Shown piece by piece: positions 8,089 through 17,777 of a DNA stretch of 45,761 bases. The notes below the pieces were generated by a model. That model was not told where the DNA came from. It worked only from the letters and a program-made list of their open reading frames with translations, and did no database searches. This DNA is from a virus. The position numbers and the translations under genes were made by a program. Every line of letters begins with the position of its first letter. Position 1 is the stretch's first letter. The stretch is from positions 1-45,761 of IMG/VR virus record IMGVR_UViG_3300042691_024710; one strand, written 5' to 3'.

Positions 8089-8616
8089 ATGAGTAAAGGA
8101 AAGAAGTTAGAAACATTTATTACCTCTTTCAAGTATTATATGGAAGAAGCTAAAGAAAAAGTAAATAAAAAAATATATTTATCTGTACTAAATGGATTTG
8201 CTGAATTTTTAATAGAATCAATATTAGATGGAGAATGTGTATATTTGCCAAGTAAATTAGGAGCAATAGAAATAATAGGTAAGAAATTAAAACCAAGAGT
8301 AACAGATGAAGGCATTGAAGGATTAACTATTAACTGGCAAGCAACTAAGAAGTTATGGAAAGAATGTAAACCTTGTGAAGAAAAAGGACAAAGAGTATAT
8401 TATTTTAATGAGCATAGTGATGGAGTTAGATATAGATTTATGTGGAGTAGAAACTCTATATTAATGACTAATAAGTATTTATACACTTATGTTCCTAATA
8501 GAAGAAGTAAAGCTAAATTATTTAAGAAGATATTAGAAGGTAAGGAGTATTTATTGTTAGAAGGTAAGTTTGCACCTCATTCAAGAAAAATTAAAAATAT
8601 TACTAAACATGAGTAA
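8089..8616 (+). CDS. IHF/HU-like structural protein
   Basis: The protein has 175 residues when started at 8089, one base after the previous stop; an upstream in-frame ATG at 8041 lies inside the previous gene. An N-terminal helical pair (about 5-50) is followed by YLPSKLGAIEIIGKKLKPRV..GLTINWQATKKLWK (about 50-95), which matches the beta-arm region of IHF/HU-like proteins described in crAss-like genomes. The family is usually near 100 residues, so the C-terminal 75 residues are an extension. In this phage group it is a virion component rather than a nucleoid protein. It overlaps the next gene by 8 bases. Confidence 0.7.
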   Translation: MSKGKKLETFITSFKYYMEEAKEKVNKKIYLSVLNGFAEFLIESILDGECVYLPSKLGAIEIIGKKLKPRVTDEGIEGLTINWQATKKLWKECKPCEEKGQRVYYFNEHSDGVRYRFMWSRNSILMTNKYLYTYVPNRRSKAKLFKKILEGKEYLLLEGKFAPHSRKIKNITKHE

Positions 8617-9613
8617 TGAAGTTACACCTTATGCATCAGTAAATAGAATATTTGGTAAACTAAGAAGAGATTTAGGTTCAATTCAAAGCATCAATGAATC
8701 TGATATGATAGAGTGGGCAGCAGAAGCTTTAGAAGCTATTGGTGCTGTTACTATTTATGAAGAAGCAGTTGCTTTTATTGAAGTTAGAAATCATCAATGT
8801 GAATTACCTAATGGACTACATGCTATTATGCAAATAGCAAGAAATACTTGTTGGGATGATGTTCAGGGTTGTGGAGCATGTCCATCAGATATTATAGCAT
8901 CTGCTATTGCTTCTAATCAAACTACATCTCAAAATACTACACCTATTCCTGTTGCTCTTAACTGTGATGGTGAACCTATGGATGCTTATGAATTAGCATA
9001 CTATAGACCTTACTATGATATGAGAAATGAAACAGGATACTACTCTAACTCTTATCTTTTTAATAATTGTTTTTCAGTAGTAAGATTAACTAATCATACC
9101 TTTTTTAATTCATTGGTATGTCAGCATCCTGAAGGAGAAAAACTTTATTCTGAAGGTTCAGGTATGTTTAATGAATACACTATTATTAATGGTGATACAT
9201 TAAGATTGAGTTTTGAAAAAGGACAAGTAGCAGTATCTTATGTAAGACAACAAGTTGATGACCAGGGTTATCCAATGATACCTGACCATTATGCTTATAC
9301 TACTGCTCTTACAAAGTATATTACTTATAAACTAATGGAAAGAGATTTCTATTCAGGTAGAGAAGGTAGTCAAGGTAGATTACAAAAAGCAGAACAAGAT
9401 TGGCATTGGTATTGTAAACAAGCTCGTAATAGAGCTATGATGCCTAAAGGTGTTGACCAATTACAGAATATTCTTGAACAAAGACAATACTTGTTACCAA
9501 GAAATACAAGGTACTATGGATACTTTGGTAAAATGTCAAGACCTGAATCTCGTAAATTTGATGACCCAGATTTCAGAAACTATTTCAGAGGTTACTATAA
9601 TAGATATATCTAA
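8609..9613 (+). CDS. Head-tail adaptor, P22 gp4-like (tail tubular protein)
   Basis: The protein has 334 residues when started at 8609 (MSNEVTPYASVNRIFGKLRRDLG); the in-frame ATG at 8570 lies deeper in the previous gene. The opening helices, the WAAEALEAIG segment (about 36-45), a beta domain with FIEVRNHQCELP (about 55-66), and a C-terminal helical part rich in aromatic and basic residues (ERDFYSGREGSQGRLQKAEQDWHWYCKQARNRAMMP) match the adaptor called tail tubular protein in crAss-like phages, which forms a ring under the portal. Its stop overlaps the next start by one base (TAATG). Confidence 0.75.
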   Translation: MSNEVTPYASVNRIFGKLRRDLGSIQSINESDMIEWAAEALEAIGAVTIYEEAVAFIEVRNHQCELPNGLHAIMQIARNTCWDDVQGCGACPSDIIASAIASNQTTSQNTTPIPVALNCDGEPMDAYELAYYRPYYDMRNETGYYSNSYLFNNCFSVVRLTNHTFFNSLVCQHPEGEKLYSEGSGMFNEYTIINGDTLRLSFEKGQVAVSYVRQQVDDQGYPMIPDHYAYTTALTKYITYKLMERDFYSGREGSQGRLQKAEQDWHWYCKQARNRAMMPKGVDQLQNILEQRQYLLPRNTRYYGYFGKMSRPESRKFDDPDFRNYFRGYYNRYI

Positions 9614-12600
9614 TGGATAAAAATGTAAATAGACCAAATAAAGGTATGGTGCAGGATACTAATCCTGTTGACCAACCTAAAGAAACTTATAGATATGCTC
9701 TCAATGCTGTCAATGAAACTAATGATGGTAATAGAAATCTATTAAATAATGAAAAGAGTAATGAGAAATGTTGGGAATTACCTATTGGTTTTTTACCAAT
9801 AGGTTCTTGTTACACTATTAATAATGAGGTATTAATATTTTCTGTTAATCCTAGTACTAATGTAAGTGCAATAGGTATAGCTAAAGATTGTGATTATAAA
9901 GAAATATTAAATTCAGAATGTTTAGGATTTTCTATTGAACATCAAATAGATGCAACTTACAGAGTTAAAAATGGTTGTGAAAGAATATTTTATTTTACTG
10001 ATGGATTAAATCCTGTAAGACAAATTAATATAGATGCATTAGATAGTTATTATAGTGCAGCATATATAGCATGGTTAGCTAATCCTATTGGACCATTTGT
10101 AGGTGAAAAATGGAATTGTAATTTATTTGCATTAATTGCTCCTTATCAAATACCTTGTTTTGCTGATGCTCAAGTAGTTAATGGTGGTAGTTTATTATCA
10201 GGTTCATATAATTTTGCAATACAATATGGAGATGCAGAAGGTAATTCTACTAACTGGGTTACTATATCAAGACCTGTAAATATATATTTAGATAGTCAAT
10301 ACTTACCTTATTTAAATATATTTGGTTCATCTAATTTAGAATCTGATGCATTAGGTGGAACAGCAGTACCTAGTAATAAAGCTATTCAATTAAATATCAG
10401 TAATTTAGATACTTCATTTTCTGTTTATAGAGTAGCATGTATCAGAGCTACATCATTTACAGGATTAGTTACTTCAGCAGTAGTATCTCCTGATATTCCT
10501 ATAACTCAAAATATATTTATATATAATGGTAATCCTAATGGATTTACAGAATTAGAACCTAATGATATAACATTAGGTAGATTAAATCTTGAATATGCTC
10601 AACATATAGAGCAATTAGAAAATAGATTAATTGTAGCTAACACTAAAGGTAAACAAGTAAACTTTTGTGGTTTTCAAAGATATGCTTCTAAAATTGCATC
10701 TCATTATATTGTTAAAGATGTAGCAGATACAAATGCATTAGATGAAGGTAATCCTAAAAATCCTTTATCTCCTTTTGAATGTGTAGGATTTATGGGTGGT
10801 GAAGTTTATGCATTTGGTATTGTATATGTATTTAAAGATGGATTTGAATCTCCTGCTTATCATATTCCTGGTCCTCCAGTAAATGAAAGATGGGATTGGG
10901 ATACTGATACTTGTGTAGATATAGTAACTGAATATGGAGTAACACCTGATAATGAATTTGTAGCTCCTTGGAATCGTGATATAGAACATATTGTTCCAGA
11001 TATTCCTGCATTAGTTACAGCATATAATGCTGCTCCTTATGTAGAAAAATGGAGAGTATATGAAACTGCTATTGCTACTACACCTGGAGTTGAAGGACAA
11101 ATGGCATATTGGCAATGTTTAAATAGTTACTATCCTGAATTAGAATCATGTGATGGTGGAGATTATTGGGGAGAAGATTTTTGTGGTAATGCAATTGTAA
11201 ATAATCCTATAAGACATCATAGGTTTCCTTCTCGTACTTTAGAACCTCATGTAGATAATGATTCAGGAGTACAAACATATTATGCTATTCAAGTTAAAAT
11301 TACTATTGTAACTGCATGGCCTACAGGAGTAACTGATATAAATTTAACTACTGATTATGAGGTAAATCTTGTTCTTCAAACTCCTGTAATTACTAATGTT
11401 GAAGAAGCAGATTTTGTAGATGGAGTTTATACTACTAATGTAATAACTATTGCTGTAGATAATCCTACAGATATTTCTAATATTTTTGGTTCAGGTGATT
11501 TCTTTACTACTTATGCTGCTGACTTTACAGTAGAGTATAGTGTAGTATTTGCTTATGATGTTCCATATAATGGTTCTACTTTAAAACTATTAGGAGTTAA
11601 ATTTGATAATGTAGAATATCCACATCCTGATATTGTAGGTCATTATTTTGTTAGAGCTGAAAGAGATGATTTTAATAGAACAATATTAGATTCAGGTATT
11701 ATAGGTAAAATGAGAGGTACTCCTACTGATTCATTTGACTATATGACTTTTTCATATTTTACAAGAGGAAATCAAAATGGAGTTTATCATCATTATGTAT
11801 TTACTCCTAAGTTTTTATATCAAAGACAAAATTTAAGACCTGAATACACTAAAGTAGAATTAGAATTTAATTATAATAAAAAAGCATTATCTTATATTTT
11901 AGAAGATGGTGTAGGTTCTTTTATTGTAGATACTGATACATTAATAGAATGTAGAGGTCAGTTTTATTCAGGTACTGATAATACTAATGGGGATACTAAT
12001 CGTGCTACTTATAATATAATGACTTTAAATGGAGCATCTTATGAAGATAACTTTACTCCTCCACAAAGAGTTTATAATACTTCTTTAATAAATAATATTC
12101 AAGTATTATTAGCATACCCAATTCCTAATCCTGTAAATAGTGACAATATAAGATACATGACTTATAGAGTAGAAAGAGATGTTCATTCTAATTTAGATTC
12201 TATAAGTTATTATAAAATGCATAATTGTGTAATTGAAAGTGAAGGTGACCAACCTGACATCTTTGCAGGTGATGTATATATAACTCAGTTTAAATTAACT
12301 AATACATTATATAGAGAGTTCTTTAATGGAATCATTGGTGGAATATTAGGAGTATTAGCTATTGCAGCTGCTGCAGTATTGACAGTATTAACCTTTGGTG
12401 CAGCTACTCCTTTATTAATAGGAACAATAGTATTAGCAAGTATAGGTATTACAGCAACTGCTATTGCTACTACAGTTAATGCAATGAAAGAAAGTAACTT
12501 AGATGCTACTGTTGCTGATAATGAATTAGATAATTTATTTTTTGCTGTTGATAGTGTTACTGCTTATGCCAATGAATATTTATTAGGAGTTTATGTAGAA

Positions 12601-14307
12601 TCAGAAATTAATACTGCATTAAGACAAACTACTAATAATGAATGTGGTGCATTGTTTTCTGAATCTATTCCTGCTGCTGAATACTTTAGAGCTAAAATAA
12701 TGTATTTTGATTATACTGAAGAAAAGTGGTTACCTAAAGGTGCACCATGTCCTGAGCCATATCACTATAATATAGACTTTTCAAGAATGGCTAAAGAAAA
12801 AATATATTTTCCCTTAGATAGTGGATATGATTGTTGCTCAGAATGTTTAGAAAGTTTTCCATCAAGAGTATATTATTCTGAACAAAGTTTTTCAGAAGAA
12901 AGTGGAGATAACTTTAGAGTTATACTTCCTAACAATTACAGAGATATAGAAGCTGAACATGGTGGTATTACTGATTTACTTAGAAAGAATAATAACTTAT
13001 TAATTTTTACTGAAGAATGTTTGTGGAATTTACCACAGAATGTTCAACAACAAACTGTAAATGAAATAGTTACATTCTTAGGTACAGGTAGTTATTTTTC
13101 TATACCACCAAGAAAGTTAGTAGATTCAGATATGGGTAGTGCAGGTACAAGACATAAATGGTCAGTAACTAAATCACCATTAGGAGTAGTTTATGTATCT
13201 GAAATAGAAAAAGCAGTTTACTTAATTGGAGGACAAGAAGGAATACAAAATATTTCTAATCAAGGAATGTATAATTGGTTTACTGAAAATACTCAATCAT
13301 ATTTAGCTACTCAGTTTTTTAATCTTACTGGAATACAATTTCCTAATGTTAATAATCCAAATAATCCTAATGGTGTAGGTATTCATGGTATATATGACCC
13401 AAGACATCAAAGAATTATATTAACCAAAAGAGATTATCTTTTATTAGTTAAAAGTGTTATTACATTTAATGAAGCATTACCTGACCCAATAATTGAAGGT
13501 CAAGTATATTTCAATACAAATACTAACTTATTTTATGTAGGTCAAGATGATGAATTAGTACAAATAACTTTTGATGATAATAAATATTTTGAAAATAAAT
13601 CTTATACTATAAGTTTTTCAGTATTAACTAATTCATGGATTTCATTTCATTCTTATTTACCATTGTTTTATTATAGTGACCATTATACTTATTATTCTTC
13701 TATATCTAATGCAATATATAAACATAATATAATAGGTAGTCATCAAAAGTATTATGAAACATTATACTCACATCTTATTGAAACTGTATCTATTTCTAAT
13801 CCTATGGCAACAAGATTATGGTCAGATATACTTTTAGAAACTTATGCAAGAACATGGGATGCAGTAAATCAAGATTATTATGATATTAGAAATGTAACAT
13901 TTAACTATCTTACTCTGTATAATAGTAGACAGATATCAGGAGAATTAAATATGATAGTTAAAGATACTCAAGCTAATCCTCAAGATTATTATGAACAACA
14001 AACTACTAATTCTAACACATCAATTGTTATTGATAGAAAAGAAAGAGATTGGCACATTAATGATTTTAGAGATATGAGAATTGATTATTTAATATCAATG
14101 TTTACTAAAGCATGGAGTAGTATATTATCAGAATATCCTATTGATAAAGTAGTCAATCCTCCAGTAATAGATATTAATAAAGATTGGTATCAACAAGAAA
14201 GTTTTAGAGATAAATATTTAATAATAAGATTAAGATTCAGTAATTTTGAAGGAGTAGAACTAACTACTAATTTTGTTATTGAAACTGAACAACAATCCTT
14301 TAGATAA
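9613..14307 (+). CDS. Tail muzzle / nozzle protein (crAss gp44-like, P22 gp10-like region)
   Basis: This 1564-residue protein starts in a one-base overlap with the adaptor gene. N-terminal and middle parts are propeller-like: CWELPIGFLPIGSC (about 53-66), YFTDGLNPVRQIN (about 127-139), ENRLIVANTKGKQV (about 336). A long hydrophobic stretch (about 903-958, GIIGGILGVLAIAAAAVLTV and onward) interrupts it. The region about 1087-1240 has VYYSEQSFSEESGD, NNNLLIFTEECLWNLP, GTGSYFSIPP and GGQEGIQNIS.QGMYNWF, a pattern of phage nozzle proteins. It has many cysteines, unlike the cargo genes after it. Size, order and motifs fit the protein that forms the distal tail tube in PhicrAss001. Confidence 0.8.
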   Translation: MDKNVNRPNKGMVQDTNPVDQPKETYRYALNAVNETNDGNRNLLNNEKSNEKCWELPIGFLPIGSCYTINNEVLIFSVNPSTNVSAIGIAKDCDYKEILNSECLGFSIEHQIDATYRVKNGCERIFYFTDGLNPVRQINIDALDSYYSAAYIAWLANPIGPFVGEKWNCNLFALIAPYQIPCFADAQVVNGGSLLSGSYNFAIQYGDAEGNSTNWVTISRPVNIYLDSQYLPYLNIFGSSNLESDALGGTAVPSNKAIQLNISNLDTSFSVYRVACIRATSFTGLVTSAVVSPDIPITQNIFIYNGNPNGFTELEPNDITLGRLNLEYAQHIEQLENRLIVANTKGKQVNFCGFQRYASKIASHYIVKDVADTNALDEGNPKNPLSPFECVGFMGGEVYAFGIVYVFKDGFESPAYHIPGPPVNERWDWDTDTCVDIVTEYGVTPDNEFVAPWNRDIEHIVPDIPALVTAYNAAPYVEKWRVYETAIATTPGVEGQMAYWQCLNSYYPELESCDGGDYWGEDFCGNAIVNNPIRHHRFPSRTLEPHVDNDSGVQTYYAIQVKITIVTAWPTGVTDINLTTDYEVNLVLQTPVITNVEEADFVDGVYTTNVITIAVDNPTDISNIFGSGDFFTTYAADFTVEYSVVFAYDVPYNGSTLKLLGVKFDNVEYPHPDIVGHYFVRAERDDFNRTILDSGIIGKMRGTPTDSFDYMTFSYFTRGNQNGVYHHYVFTPKFLYQRQNLRPEYTKVELEFNYNKKALSYILEDGVGSFIVDTDTLIECRGQFYSGTDNTNGDTNRATYNIMTLNGASYEDNFTPPQRVYNTSLINNIQVLLAYPIPNPVNSDNIRYMTYRVERDVHSNLDSISYYKMHNCVIESEGDQPDIFAGDVYITQFKLTNTLYREFFNGIIGGILGVLAIAAAAVLTVLTFGAATPLLIGTIVLASIGITATAIATTVNAMKESNLDATVADNELDNLFFAVDSVTAYANEYLLGVYVESEINTALRQTTNNECGALFSESIPAAEYFRAKIMYFDYTEEKWLPKGAPCPEPYHYNIDFSRMAKEKIYFPLDSGYDCCSECLESFPSRVYYSEQSFSEESGDNFRVILPNNYRDIEAEHGGITDLLRKNNNLLIFTEECLWNLPQNVQQQTVNEIVTFLGTGSYFSIPPRKLVDSDMGSAGTRHKWSVTKSPLGVVYVSEIEKAVYLIGGQEGIQNISNQGMYNWFTENTQSYLATQFFNLTGIQFPNVNNPNNPNGVGIHGIYDPRHQRIILTKRDYLLLVKSVITFNEALPDPIIEGQVYFNTNTNLFYVGQDDELVQITFDDNKYFENKSYTISFSVLTNSWISFHSYLPLFYYSDHYTYYSSISNAIYKHNIIGSHQKYYETLYSHLIETVSISNPMATRLWSDILLETYARTWDAVNQDYYDIRNVTFNYLTLYNSRQISGELNMIVKDTQANPQDYYEQQTTNSNTSIVIDRKERDWHINDFRDMRIDYLISMFTKAWSSILSEYPIDKVVNPPVIDINKDWYQQESFRDKYLIIRLRFSNFEGVELTTNFVIETEQQSFR

Positions 14308-17300
14308 TGGCTAAAAGAAAATTAAATAAAAAGAAAATGGCTAAAGGTGGAGAAGTAAAACCTAACCCAGTTGACCCACCAAATTATAAAGATAGACTTC
14401 AACAATTTTTATCTTTATCTCCTGAATATAAAAATATATTTACAGCAAGGTCACCATTGGAATATGGGTTATCAACTAATGGACTTGATGCAGGAATGTA
14501 TTTTAATCCAATGACAAACATGCCAGGATTATATGGAGCATTAAACTTAAATAAAAAAGGATTTAATCTTGGTGTAGAAAAAAGAATTGGGTTAGGAGAA
14601 AATACTACTGACATAAATGCAGGATATGGTAATGATAAATTTAATGTAAGTGGTAATTTAAAAAGAAGTACACAAGGAAATGAGTTTGGTTTATCAGCAG
14701 GATATAATACTCCTAATTTAAATATAGATGCATCTTATTCTAATGTAAAAGGAATGCCTAATGTAAATGCTAATGTAGGATTTAATAAAAATAATTATAG
14801 AGGTGCATTAGGTTATGAATATAATGATGGTCATAAGCTAACAGGTAATGTTGGATATTCTAATGATGTGTTTGATGTTGGAGTATCAGGAATGTATTCT
14901 CCAACAGATTCTAATATTAATGCTAATCTTAATTATAAACTTGGTACAAGAAAAAAACAAAAAACTGAACCTATAAATATTAAGTCTGATAAAGAACCAC
15001 AAGAAATAAAATTAATTAATGATGATGAAGTATCATCAAGTGAAGCAGCTTTTCCAACAAATATGAAAAAGAAAAAAGTTAAAAATAATAATGGCTTATA
15101 TAAAGCAATATTTGGATTACCTGCTGGTGGAGGATTAGGAGGTGCTATGGGTGGAGCTGCTAATATGGGAACAGGTATGAGTAATCCATTACAAAATGCA
15201 AGTGGTCCATTAGGAGGAGTAATGCAAATGTTAAATGGTCCATTAGCTCCATTAGCAGGTATGGCAATGAACTCTGTTACAGATATGATTGATGCCATAG
15301 TTACTCCTGAAAGAGAAAGAAGACCTGTATTACAAAATGCATCAAGTTATACTTTTGAAAATGGTGGAACTATAAAAATTAAACCATCTAAAAAAGGTAC
15401 ATTTACAGCAGCTGCTAAGAAGAGAGGTAAAGGTGTTCAAGAATTTGCAAAACAAGTATTAAATAATCCAGATAATTATTCTCCTGCTATGGTTAAAAAA
15501 GCAAACTTTGCAAGAAATGCTGCTAAGTGGAAACATGCAGTAGGTGGTATGGTAAAACCTGATAGTGGTTATAACTTAGTTAAGAATACTAAAACAGAAT
15601 TTTTAGATATACCTGCTGCATTTGATTATGCTAATGGTGGACTTGTAGGTAATTACATGGATGCATTTGATGCTATGGCTTATGGTGGTATGATAGACCC
15701 ATCAATGTATATGCAACAAATGATGTATGGTTCTTATGCACAAGGTGGACAAATACCTCAAAATATTCCTGTTGAAGTAGAAGGAGAAGAAATGTATGAA
15801 ATGCCTAATGGACAAACAGGAGAGTTTAAAGGACCTAAACATGAAAATGGTGGTATGCCTATGGCTTTACCTGAAGGTACTAAAATATATTCTGACAGAC
15901 TAAAAGTTAATGATAAAACTATGGCTGACAGAAAAGCTAAAAGAGAAAATAACATTAAGAAGTTAGAAAAACTTTTAACTAAAAATCCTAATGATAAGTT
16001 CTTAAAAGAAGCATTGAAAAGACAAGAAGAAACTTCAATGTTAGAAGAACAACAAGATATGCAAATGCAGGAACAGGCTCAGCAACAACAAGCTCAACAA
16101 GAACAAGCTATGGAGCAAATGTTAATGGGTGCTGCACAACAAGATATGCAAGAAGGAATGATGATGGCTATGGGTGGTATGATTAAAAGAGCTGATGGTT
16201 CTTATAGTCAAAGAGGTCTATGGGATAACATTAGAGCTAATAAAGGTTCAGGTAAAAAACCAACTAAAGAAATGTTGGAACAAGAAAGAAAAATTAAGAG
16301 AGCAGAGAAAGCTTATGGTGGTATGATTAAATATGCTGATGGTACTCCTCCTTATGGTGTAACATATAATTATCCTACATATCTTCCTAAAATACCTGTA
16401 GACTTTATAGTTTCTACTCCTGGTCAACAAATGAATGATTTATATTATGAAGATTATTTAAATACAACAGGAGGAGTTCCAGGTAAATCAGGGTCTATGA
16501 ATGTAATGCCTTTTAGTATAAAACTTGCTAATCAAAATAATTATCCATTATTTGAAAATCCATTTACTAATTATGATGTATCTGATAATCAATTAGATTT
16601 ATCAATGACTCCTACAGATACTGAAATTAATTTAAGTAATGTTTCTCAAACTACTACAACTCCTGAAGAAGATATTCAAGATGCATTTAACAATGCAATG
16701 ATGATAAATAAAACAAGAAGAGTAACTCCTACAAATATTGAATCTAACAAAGATGATAAATTAAAAGGACCAAAATCTGGAGGTACTAATCCTATTTATG
16801 ACCAAGACCCATTTGCATTATTAGATGCTACTGGATTTTATAATTCAAAACAAGGTATAAATTATACTAATCCAAATGTTTCAGGAAAGACTACTGAACC
16901 TGAAACTCTTAAACCTAAAAAAGAAAATATATTTCAAAAGATATTAGGTATATTAGATGGAGGAGGAGCTAAAGGTAAACCAAAAACTAAAACTGGAACT
17001 AATAAAAATACAAATATTCAACAAGGAGATTTAACTGAAGGAGATAGAGTAGGTATGGCAGGAACTTCAGTAGGTATGTATGGACCTGCATTAATGACAA
17101 TGTTAAATAGAATGGAAACTCCTCCAAATATAAATTTTTTTAGTACCTTTGGGCAAGATGCTTTAAGAACTCAAGAAGAAGCTGAAGGATTAGCAGGTAT
17201 ATCAAAAGATGAAGCATATAGAAAAAATCTTATGAGAGCTAATGCTTTAAGAAAACAATTAGTAAATAGTGCAAGAGGTGTTAATGATATTAGAAGTGGA

Positions 17301-17771
17301 CAATTGAGTGCAGCATTAACTGAACAAGAAGGAGCAAGAGGAATATTAGCTAACTACTTACAAGGTATGTCAGGATTAAAAGGTCAAAGAGCACAACTAC
17401 AACAACAAATTGACCAAACAAGAATGGGTGGAGAACAACAAAGAGATTTAGCTGATAGACAAGATGTTGACCAGTTCTATACTAATCTTGCTGAGAATGT
17501 TGCTAATGCTTCTAACATGATGCAAAAACAAGGTAGAGATTTAAATGTAGTTCAATACAATAAAGATGTACTAGCATTATCTAAAGCTTATTCTAAGTAT
17601 GGTGTATATGCAGTTAGAAATCCAAGAACAGGACTTTTAGATTTAGCACAAAAAGATGTTAATGGTAATGTGGTATATCTTACTGAAGATGAAGTAAGAA
17701 ACTTACCTAAAAAGAATGAACCTGAAGTTAAAAAAGAACCTGAAATTAAAACAACTGAAGTAAAAGGATAA
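14307..17771 (+). CDS. Cargo / ejection protein with repeated GG motifs
   Basis: This 1154-residue protein overlaps the muzzle gene by one base. Parts in order: a basic N-terminus; about residues 65-215, ten or so alternating strands with Gly/Asn turns (NLNKKGFNLGVEKR, DKFNVSGNLKRS, NEFGLSAGYNT) resembling an outer-membrane barrel; a Gly/Met-rich amphipathic stretch (about 269-331); a conserved basic module with GTFTAAAKKRGKGVQEFA and NYSPAMVKKANFARNAAKWK (about 363-412); at least nine short GG sites (AKGGEV, ENGGTI, AVGGMV, ANGGLV, AYGGMI, AQGGQI and more); a Gln/Met-rich region (about 577-625); and a helical C-terminus (about 945-1110). I see no cysteine. It corresponds by place and style to the crAss C1-type cargo protein. 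Confidence 0.75.
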   Translation: MAKRKLNKKKMAKGGEVKPNPVDPPNYKDRLQQFLSLSPEYKNIFTARSPLEYGLSTNGLDAGMYFNPMTNMPGLYGALNLNKKGFNLGVEKRIGLGENTTDINAGYGNDKFNVSGNLKRSTQGNEFGLSAGYNTPNLNIDASYSNVKGMPNVNANVGFNKNNYRGALGYEYNDGHKLTGNVGYSNDVFDVGVSGMYSPTDSNINANLNYKLGTRKKQKTEPINIKSDKEPQEIKLINDDEVSSSEAAFPTNMKKKKVKNNNGLYKAIFGLPAGGGLGGAMGGAANMGTGMSNPLQNASGPLGGVMQMLNGPLAPLAGMAMNSVTDMIDAIVTPERERRPVLQNASSYTFENGGTIKIKPSKKGTFTAAAKKRGKGVQEFAKQVLNNPDNYSPAMVKKANFARNAAKWKHAVGGMVKPDSGYNLVKNTKTEFLDIPAAFDYANGGLVGNYMDAFDAMAYGGMIDPSMYMQQMMYGSYAQGGQIPQNIPVEVEGEEMYEMPNGQTGEFKGPKHENGGMPMALPEGTKIYSDRLKVNDKTMADRKAKRENNIKKLEKLLTKNPNDKFLKEALKRQEETSMLEEQQDMQMQEQAQQQQAQQEQAMEQMLMGAAQQDMQEGMMMAMGGMIKRADGSYSQRGLWDNIRANKGSGKKPTKEMLEQERKIKRAEKAYGGMIKYADGTPPYGVTYNYPTYLPKIPVDFIVSTPGQQMNDLYYEDYLNTTGGVPGKSGSMNVMPFSIKLANQNNYPLFENPFTNYDVSDNQLDLSMTPTDTEINLSNVSQTTTTPEEDIQDAFNNAMMINKTRRVTPTNIESNKDDKLKGPKSGGTNPIYDQDPFALLDATGFYNSKQGINYTNPNVSGKTTEPETLKPKKENIFQKILGILDGGGAKGKPKTKTGTNKNTNIQQGDLTEGDRVGMAGTSVGMYGPALMTMLNRMETPPNINFFSTFGQDALRTQEEAEGLAGISKDEAYRKNLMRANALRKQLVNSARGVNDIRSGQLSAALTEQEGARGILANYLQGMSGLKGQRAQLQQQIDQTRMGGEQQRDLADRQDVDQFYTNLAENVANASNMMQKQGRDLNVVQYNKDVLALSKAYSKYGVYAVRNPRTGLLDLAQKDVNGNVVYLTEDEVRNLPKKNEPEVKKEPEIKTTEVKG

Positions 17772-17777
17772 ATAATT

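Noticed and set aside
9781-9803. Perfect 8-bp inverted repeat CCTATTGG / CCAATAGG in the muzzle gene.
   Set aside because: It arises from two nearby PIG tripeptides with similar codons, is A/T-rich, has no T tract, and no regulatory position.
10765-10989. Open frames on the minus strand inside the muzzle gene, and similar ones elsewhere (for example 14933-15298, 28603-28887).
   Set aside because: They lie wholly within well-supported rightward genes, have low-complexity or Ser/Leu-rich translations and no recognisable domain; they are shadows of biased codon use.
16035-16185. Gln/Met-rich stretch with CAA-rich DNA, considered as a microsatellite or contingency repeat.
   Set aside because: The repeat unit is irregular at DNA level and not long enough for slippage; it is better seen as low-complexity protein sequence.
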